Source: Zeus faber (Eukaryota > Chordata > Actinopteri > Zeiformes > Zeidae). From it: a stretch of 64,000 bases of DNA. Below the pieces are notes generated by a model. That model made no database searches, had not been told where the DNA came from, and saw only the letters and a program-made list of their open reading frames with translations. Positions 55,596-64,000 of this stretch are shown here, piece after piece (position 1 is the first letter of the stretch; each line of letters opens with the position of its first letter). The translations under genes and the position numbers were made by a program. The stretch lies in assembly GCA_960531495.1 (NCBI GenBank), contig OY482864.1, positions 10,969,396-11,033,395 of the forward strand. The letters are read 5' to 3'.

Positions 55596-55897
55596 TGTAA
55601 CGTATAGCCTACATTATAATGGTGCCTCTACATGGCAGCCCACTGCTCCTAGATACGTCAGATACTAGGATGGGTAGAGAAAGTGCGAATTTCCCCCTTG
55701 TGGGATTGATGAGGGTTTATAAATAAATTACTACTTTATGGTTTGGTAACACATCATTGCATGCGCTATTAGGTGCGTATTGATCTATATGCGTGTGCTC
55801 AGTTTGGATTTCACCAGAAAAGAGCGAGGAAACTTAGTTCCGTTCTCCAGTGTTTTTATTAATAACATAGTTCTGTAAATAGGCCACATGCACAACA
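55596..55897 (+). mobile_element. Gypsy 3' LTR (about 302 bp) with extra retroposon tail
   Basis: Starts TGTAACGTATAGCCTAC and ends CACAACA (TG…CA termini). It matches the 5' LTR except for an extra block at about 55623-55728, which reads like a fish LINE/SINE 3' end (CCCACTGCTCCT … AATTTCCCCCTTGTGGGATT). The block was therefore probably inserted here after integration. Confidence 0.85.
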
Positions 55898-55975
55898 CTT
55901 AGTATCTCAAAATAATGACTTAGTCTCGCAAAAAAATGACTTACTATCTCAAAATAATGACGAAACTCTTCATTG
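55898..55975 (-). mobile_element. MITE copy A, right part
   Basis: CTTAGTATCTCAAAATAATG units resume directly after the 3' LTR, continuing the MITE interrupted at 52212. Confidence 0.65.
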
Positions 55976-56259
55976 GTGAAGTGTTTCTTTCCAAAATGCG
56001 AGAAAGGCCACGTCTTAATAATTGATTTTTGTTATCAGAAAAGGCTGTGTATATGAACCTTTATCTGTGTAAAAAATATGTCTGGTGTCAGATTCTGAAA
56101 TATAGCCTCCATTTATGTGTGTTTAAAAATGCATCTCTCTGCAGAAAGCGGTAGGATCTGCCATAGATGTATTTTCTCTCAAAACGCCACACATCCATAC
56201 ACAACTAAATAAAATAAAATAAATGGTAAAAATAATATAGATTTTATGACCCTGTTGCC
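55976..56259. other. Non-coding, no gene seen
   Basis: Between the MITE and the retroposon. No recognisable feature. Confidence 0.4.
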
Positions 56260-56801
56260 TTTTTTTTTTTTTTTTTTACCTGTGCTGTCAGCGTGCTGGG
56301 CATACAGCACAGAGTATTTGTATGCTATTGCATTCAGGACAGTTTGATTACAAGTGGAGTTCAAGTTCTCAACCTGCATTGCAACTCTTTATTAATTCTT
56401 AAATCATCAAGAAGTGCTGCAATAACTCTGTCCTGTGGATGACCTGCAGGATGACAAGAGCACAGTTTTTGGTTATGGAGAGCCACCACCAAACCCTCTC
56501 TTTGAAGAACTATTCATCATGTTTGGGTCTATAAACAACTGATCACTACTCCAAGAGGGGGAGAATCACCACGGTGAGACAAACAAACATAGAAACAAAC
56601 AACATTTACACAAAAACATGAACATTGGATGACAATATGTATTGAAAAACAGTGAATTAGGTCCAGGAAAACTGGAAATACAAATGGTCACGTGGCCTCT
56701 TCCTGTCATAATTATGTCAGCAATGTGGGAGGAAAGGAGAGGAATGCAACCGGGAGGGTGCTGGGGTGCACTTGAAGCAGGTGTGATGGTGTGTGTGTGT
56801 A

Positions 56802-56848
<47 letters not shown>

Positions 56849-56850
56849 AA
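56260..56850 (-). mobile_element. Poly(A)-tailed non-LTR retroposon, copy 3
   Basis: Minus-strand copy: the T-run at 56260-56277 is the A tail, and 56278-56580 is nearly identical in reverse complement to 6110-6400. It continues through the same GGCCTCTTCCTGTCATAAT-type section as copy 2 into an expanded (GT)n (56789-56846). The 5' end and target duplication are unclear. Confidence 0.8.
56789..56846. repeat. (GT)n microsatellite inside retroposon
   Basis: Expanded relative to the equivalent short CA-rich section of copy 2 (41765-41815). Confidence 0.95.
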
Positions 56851-57099
56851 AGGCAGGCACTGTGGTTGAGTGAATACCATCCACACCTTGTAAATGGTTT
56901 TCGATACTGGCTCTTGTCACCAGTTATCAGTTAGTCACCACAATCTACTACAAACGCTGCCTGTATTGATTCCTACATACAAAGCATACCAAGTATTGTA
57001 AATATTTTGTAAATGTTTTTTTGTGGCACTATTATCAATATTTCTTTTATTTATTTGAGTTTGTGCAAAAGGCAACACATTGCAGGAGGGGGTATTTAT

Positions 57100-57614
57100 A
57101 AGAGATGAGCGATACCAAACTTATAAATTCGACATGATACCAATACCTTTTGTTGCAATTTTAATGATACCGATCATTTCCTAAATGAGTATGTGATTTT
57201 TTAAAATAATGGAAATTTTTAGAAAAAAAAAAAAAAGAAAAATACACTTCAAACTAATTTATTACAAAAGTCAATATGAGTACAATTACATTAAAATATT
57301 TGTGCTAATACGTGTAAAAAATAGTCCAGTATTTTACAGAAATACTATGATTAAATAAAAACATGTGTCACATAGGTTACCACAGTCATGTGACATGGGC
57401 CAGCTAAATATGCCAGGGCTTTAAATAGTGTTTTTTTTATTGGCATAAACATTATACAAAATTATTGAAACCGTTTGGAAGTGATGCAGTCATCCACGTT
57501 TTGTATTTATTTATAGAATTTTATCATCTATACTTTTTTAAAGGAATCGATACCAAATGAGTAGCTTGTGAGGATCGAAATATCGATCCCACAGTATCAA
57601 TCCACCCATCCCTA
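57100..57614. mobile_element. hAT-type MITE, 515 bp
   Basis: The left end AAGAGATGAGCGATACC and the right end (minus strand) TAGGGATGGGTGGATTGATAC are imperfect inverted repeats of a known fish hAT style. The flanks GTATTTAT (57092-57099) and GTATTTGT (57615-57622) agree at 7 of 8 bases. The interior is AT-rich and non-coding, with an A-run near 57222. Confidence 0.75.
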
Positions 57615-57780
57615 GTATTTGTTCACAGCTCAAATCGTGGGACAATACCTTTCACTGAACAGATCTGCATTAGCAATTATTATAGGCTATTGATATTATA
57701 GTATTATTAAAATCAATCAAAATGGTAAAAGCATTAATCAAAAGCAATAGCATACAGTATATCTCACTTTCCAAGTTTCT

Positions 57781-58275
57781 AATATTTTCAAGTCACTATT
57801 CATTATTTGATTCATTAAGTCATTATTTCGATAATGTTTCTCATTATTTTGAGATACTAAGTCATCATTTTGAGAAACTATGGGCCAATCCCAATTCCTT
57901 GACCCTACAACTTGGCCGTACCCCTCTGTTCCGCAACCTTGTATGGGTGACGGGTAGTGGTATTCTAGCCCTCCAAATGGAGCCTTTTCAGATGCAGACT
58001 TCAAACGGACTGGCAGAATAAACATCCCAGAATGCTTTGCGCACTGAGGCAGTGTAAACGGAACATGGCTATCGATATAGAGCCAAGGGGGGAATTGGGA
58101 TTGGCCCGAAGTAATTGTTTTGAGATAATAAGCAATTAATTTGAGATACTACGTCATTATTTTGAGATACTAAGTCATCATTTTGAGATTTTAAGTAATT
58201 ATTTTAAGATACTAAGTCATTATTTCGAGAAAGGCTCTCATTTTAATGATTTACAGTGCAGGATTTTTTTTCACA
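57781..58275 (+). mobile_element. MITE copy B (AAGTCATTATTTTGAGATACT units)
   Basis: Repeated TCATTATTTTGAGATACTA units flank a nested element. The right end, GAGAAAGGCTCTCATTTTAA followed by GATTTACAGTGCAGGATTTT, matches copy A in reverse complement. Confidence 0.65.
57882..58107. mobile_element. 226-bp MITE nested in MITE copy B
   Basis: Perfect 16-bp terminal inverted repeats GGGCCAATCCCAATTC (57882) and GAATTGGGATTGGCCC (58092-58107). It interrupts the AAGTCATTATTTTGAGATACT repeats. A target duplication was not clearly visible. Confidence 0.9.
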
Positions 58276-58372
58276 CACAACACACTGCAATCATAGGAAT
58301 ATAAGTGTAATATAAGTATTATTAAGAAAAAAACACCTGGCTTTCATCATGATGAAAGATTATACAGTGCTA

Positions 58373-59091
58373 TACACCGATCAGCCACAACATTAAAACC
58401 CACCACAAATAACCACTAATATTGTGTAGCTCTCCCACGTGCCGCCAAAACAGCTCTGACCCCTTGAGGCATGGACTCCACAAGACCTTTGAAGGTGTCC
58501 AGCACATCCCCCAGGTGCTCAATCGCATCAGCCCCTAACCCCGGCCATGATGTAGAAGAAAATGGGGTTCATCAGACCAGGCCACCGTATTCCTTTGAAT
58601 TATATAATTGTATTCTGGTGAACAGCAATCAGCATGTAACTCTGACCGGTCTGCTGCTACACAGCCCCATACACAGCAAGCTGCAATGCACTGTGTGTTC
58701 TGGCATCTTTCTATCATAGCAGCATTAAGTTTTTCAGCAATTTCAGCAAACCCCACGTGCATTAATGAGTCCATGGGCGCCTATGAACCTGTACCTGGTT
58801 CACCGGTTGTCCTTCCTTGTCCTGCCTTCCACTTTTGGTAGGTACTAACCACTGCATACCGGGTACACCTCACAAGACCTGTCATTTTGAAGATGATCTG
58901 ACACAGTCGTCTAGTGACCTCTAGTCGTAATGTTTGCCCATTTTTCATGCTTCCACCACATCAACTTCAAGAACTGACTGTTCACTTGCTGCCTAATACA
59001 TCCCACCCCTTTACAGGTGCCACTGGAATGAGATGAGTAATGTTATTCACTTCACCTGTCAGTGGTTTTAATGTTGTGGCTGATGGGTGTA
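58373..59091 (-). mobile_element. Internally deleted Tc1/mariner element
   Basis: Terminal inverted repeats begin TACACCGATCAGCCACAACA at 58373 and, on the minus strand from 59091, TACACCCATCAGCCACAACA, agreeing at 27 of 28 bases. Both sides carry TA, the Tc1 target. The interior is a deleted transposase gene on the minus strand: text for HRSLLRMGL/CCVWGCVAADR frames near 58640-58710, and GLVGCSRYAVVSTYQKW-like text near 58830-58880. The 719-bp length compares with about 1.3-1.6 kb for a full element. It is inactive. Confidence 0.93.
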
Positions 59092-59093
59092 TA

Positions 59094-60430
59094 CTCATAC
59101 TATAAAATGATCAATACTTAATCGGAATTATTCCCAATTCATAGGCACTTAGGAGCCTCAATTGTAAATATAGAAAATATACCAGCATTAAGGGTCCAAC
59201 TAATTTGGCATAATATACTAATTTCAGTGCAATAACAGTTGAGGGTGCTTATGCTCTCCATTGCCAAACTATCTCCATAATTCAATACGTACTTTAGATA
59301 ATCACTGATGGGTCTCATGAGAATACAAATGGCGGCAGGACACATGCTGTAAATGGTCCATTGAGAAGGATGTGCTTGGCCTCTACAGCGCTGTGGGTCT
59401 AAAACCCACCAGAGCACTGGGTTTATCACATGGACTCTTTCCACAAATCTGCATAAACACTTACATTTACTTATCAAAGACAACAACAGTAGAACTGTAT
59501 TACACTGATGGTTTGTCTATTTACGACCGTGCATAACAAGACAGTTCCGTCGAAAATTGCATTTAACCGACGATAGCGTAAGTGGTTTGAGAGATAAGGC
59601 GCAATATCCAGCCCGCTTCCTGGAGCGGCGTGGGAATAGAAATGTGGTTATTTCACATCATCTGCCTCAATCTGATTTATGGAAAGGGGGAGCCGAGTCG
59701 AGCTGCTAAGATACAAATTACACAGGGCACTGTTTTAACTCATCCTGTGTTTTATGCGGTTCTCCAGCAGGTTGCCGGGATAATTCCTTTGTTCAAGGTG
59801 TTTAGTTAAGTTATGTCAGACTCTTGCACACTACGGGAGGCTCGGCCGGGCCTGTCGCCTCTACCTCCCTTCCACACTGTGGCGGACCAAGGGGCGTGGT
59901 CAAGCACTGGCTGCAGATGACAGCACGATTCCCTTTCCCATGGCCGCCAAGATGCCTCGAATCGGCCGAATCAGCGCCCACACGCCGCTGATTCGGGCGA
60001 CTCAGGGCAGGGAACTTTCTTAATGTTTGTCTGTCTTGCATCGGCGCACAGGCTGGTCAGCCGACCAGGAGCAAGATTGGAGCGTCATTCCTCCTGCGCC
60101 AGAAATCATTATTATTTATACTTGTGGCAAGCGAGCCTTGTTGTTCATCCTTATAATAAAAAATAAAAAAATCGCCATGTTCGCAAACCACGGAAAGAAA
60201 TGACTGTCTCCCTCCCTAAACCCCTACCTGTGGGCAGAGACCCCCACACACACATTAAAAGAAATGGAAGGAGCAGACCCACACACTCCCTCCATGCCCC
60301 CCATTAATGCAATGCTTTTCATCGTAAATTTACAGAATGGAAGGAAGTTTGCTTGCTATTTTAAGGGAGGGTAAGAGTTTGTGTTTGTGTTTCTGTGAGT
60401 GTGTATGTATGAATGTGTGCTTGTGTGTGT
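59094..60430. other. Non-coding, no gene seen
   Basis: Contains an 11-bp perfect hairpin at 59966-59996 (CCGAATCAGCG and reverse complement, 9-nt loop). No gene or recognisable transposon. Confidence 0.4.
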
Positions 60431-60439
60431 GTGTATATG

Positions 60440-60645
60440 AAAATATGTAAAAACAACAAAGTGAATCACAGTCAAGGAAGAAGCGAGCAAAGTGATTGGT
60501 ATCACTAATGGCCAGCCATTAAGCCAAATTAAAGCTGATGAATTGATGAGTTTGTTTTGGTGGCTGGTTTTGCATATGGAAAAGCAATTCTATTAGAATC
60601 AGTACATTAGATCTCAATCTGAATGAGTCACAATCAACAGGAAGG
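60440..60645. promoter_or_regulatory. Candidate conserved non-coding element
   Basis: Unique DNA with GTGATTGGTATCACTAATGG, CCATTAAGCCAAATTAAAGC, GATGAATTGATGAG and GGTTTTGCATATGGAAAAGC (octamer-like TTTGCATAT). The motif packing resembles vertebrate developmental enhancers. Inference only. Confidence 0.4.
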
Positions 60646-61640
60646 GAAAACCTTTTTATATCAATTCTCTACATGTCGACTCTCATCAGTTTAGATGAGC
60701 GCTGATTTGCCAGCCATACCTCTCCTAGTACACTGAGCAGCACAGATAACTTGTGCAGGGGCAGAGGAGTGAAGCTGCGGGCACAAAACAAAGCTCTGCC
60801 ACAGGTAAGTCATGACAATATAGCCTCTGATCTGTGGCACATCATAAATTGCGCCGCAGCTATCTGAGGATTCATGGACGGATGTGAAAACCAACATGCC
60901 CGGATCCAATAAAGGAATGCCATTGTGGGCAAGGCTGTAGCTCAGCGCTACTGGTAAAATGCAAGAAAACAATATCCCTTATTGTCAACATATTTGGACT
61001 TGTTATTCCACAAGTGCAGTGGGTCAATCAGGGTGCAAACAAAGCTTTGATTCTTGGCAAACAATATCCAAGAACACGGACGGTGTTTTCAGCCAAACAA
61101 TAAATAGTGCCTGACGGAGACCACTCAGAGCACTCAGCTTGTGCATTAGATGTTCAAAATACAAACAGCGTGCATAGTTTTAATAAAGCCACTGTGCATC
61201 GTTCAAGTCATGGTCAAACTTTTGTTTGTTTGTAGCACTGCATTAAATACATCAGGCACTATTTACTAACTAATACCCACATTTGGGAGTTCATCAATAT
61301 GCACTTACTCAAATTTGTTCTTACTTTCGGAACACATTTAGAACAGCCTCAGACCACTCATGGGCACAAATCACAAAGGACCCAAAGTCCTAGAAAAATT
61401 AAAAGACTAAGTTGAACTAAACATGAAAGGAAACATGGGTTAATATTCAATATAAAATAAAATACAATTAAAGAAATAAGACTAAGTACTTTAAACAATC
61501 TGATGCGTATTAAGTTTCGACACTGGTTATCATGTTTTTTTTTTTAATTTAGGCTTCATTGATCATTACTGGTCATTGGTCAACCAGCAGCATATACTTA
61601 TGAGGGCTATGCAAAGGATTCACATTCATCTCCAAGCAGA
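60646..61640. other. Non-coding, no gene seen
   Basis: Unique sequence. ACAGGTAAGTCATG near 60801 resembles a splice donor, but no supporting exon is visible. The last part may be the degraded 5' portion of the Harbinger fragment. Confidence 0.4.
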
Positions 61641-61658
61641 TTATTTAGCTTTTCCCAA

Positions 61659-61926
61659 GATCTGTTTGCAGAGAGTGATAAATGGCTGATCAACCGGTTT
61701 CAATTGTCAAGAGAAGTCCTTCTTTGTACGTAATTTCCTGCAGCCACAATTCACTCCCACCAGAGACCACCTCATGTCGCAAGTCCTCTTCACCATTGGC
61801 TTCCTGGCTACGGGGACATTCCAGAGGGAAATAGGAGGCCGGGCAGGGCTCACCAAGCTCTTATCTAATCCTCATCCCAAATCTCAGGTCTCCTATGTAA
61901 AGGGTATTCTACGTCTCTACTGGTAT
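61659..61926 (+). pseudogene. PIF/Harbinger (HARBI1-like) transposase fragment
   Basis: Plus-strand frames encode DLFAESDKWLINRFQLSREV (61659-61720), then after a frameshift GFLATGTFQREIGGRAGLTK (61798-61857). The LATGTFQREIG block, preceded by a W-x-x-x-RF-x-L-x-R-x-V-L segment, is characteristic of HARBI1-type nucleases upstream of the DDE domain. Only this N-terminal part remains; the catalytic acidic residues are not seen. Isolated and inactive. Confidence 0.75.
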
Positions 61927-63925
<1,999 letters not shown>

Positions 63926-63929
63926 GTAA

Positions 63930-64000
63930 GGTGGCACGGCGGATCAGTGGATAGCGCTGCTGCATCACACCAAACTTATTCTGTGTGTGAACCCCACTGA
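63930..64000. repeat. Start of a dispersed GGTGGCACGGYGG repeat, cut by window end
   Basis: GGTGGCACGGCGGATCAGTG followed by GATAGCGCTGCTGCATCAC is the start of a repeat common in fish genomes (usual form GGCGGCACGGTGG…CAGTGGTTAGC). It ends at the window edge, so length and class are not determined. It has a tRNA-like look but no complete cloverleaf. Confidence 0.6.

Noticed and set aside
63930-64000. tRNA gene
   Set aside because: There is a tRNA-like look to CAGTGGATAGCGCTG and GTGTGTGAACCCC, but no complete cloverleaf, and the segment matches the start of a common fish repeat.

Overview
This window looks like intergenic or gene-desert DNA from a ray-finned (teleost, probably percomorph) fish. 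The evidence is the mix of decayed mobile elements: L1-clade and Tx1-like LINEs, two L2/CR1-like LINEs (one with an SGNH-esterase ORF1), a Gypsy LTR retrotransposon, a Tc1 copy, several hAT-type and other MITEs, a Helitron fragment and a PIF/Harbinger transposase fragment, plus many long (CA/TG)n, (AAT)n, (AAG)n and (CCTT)n microsatellites. I recognise no host protein-coding exon, rRNA, tRNA or bacterial-type gene. Every coding segment I could identify belongs to a mobile element and is broken by stops, frameshifts or deletions.

Layout. 0-3 kb: an L1-clade LINE split by a ~340 bp MITE. 5.6-6.5 kb: a poly(A) retroposon inside a purine-rich minisatellite. 8.3-12.1 kb: a minus-strand L2/CR1-like LINE beside a probable solo LTR. 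13.4-14.7 kb: a Tx1-like LINE. 14.7-29 kb: mostly non-repetitive, with strong hairpins, a 471 bp hAT MITE, microsatellites and a CpG-rich block (about 24.9-26.4 kb). 29-31.7 kb: a degenerate hAT-like element and a plus-strand L2-like LINE. 31.7-41 kb: low-repeat DNA with several stretches that look like conserved developmental regulatory DNA, interrupted by AT palindromes and a microsatellite-bounded element carrying Helitron-like ORF fragments. 41-46.7 kb: a second copy of the poly(A) retroposon with clear target-site duplications, a transposon-like acidic ORF, further microsatellite-bounded copies and a ~600 bp polypyrimidine tract. 46.8-47.1 kb: a homeodomain-site-rich candidate enhancer. 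49.3-59.1 kb: dense transposon accumulation, namely a 796 bp hAT MITE with perfect 8 bp duplications, two more microsatellite-bounded copies, a Gypsy element nested in a MITE, a third poly(A) retroposon copy, another hAT MITE, a MITE within a MITE, and a Tc1 deletion derivative. 59.1-64 kb: mostly unique DNA with a candidate conserved element, a Harbinger fragment, a (TG)67 array and the start of a dispersed repeat at the window edge.

No pathway or operon is present. The window is best read as layered insertions whose order can be partly worked out (MITE into L1; Gypsy into MITE, then a retroposon tail into the 3' LTR; MITE into MITE), on a background that may be the regulatory desert of an unseen neighbouring gene. 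Statements about conservation are inference from base composition and motif content. Family assignments rest on recognisable protein motifs, terminal repeats and target-site duplications.
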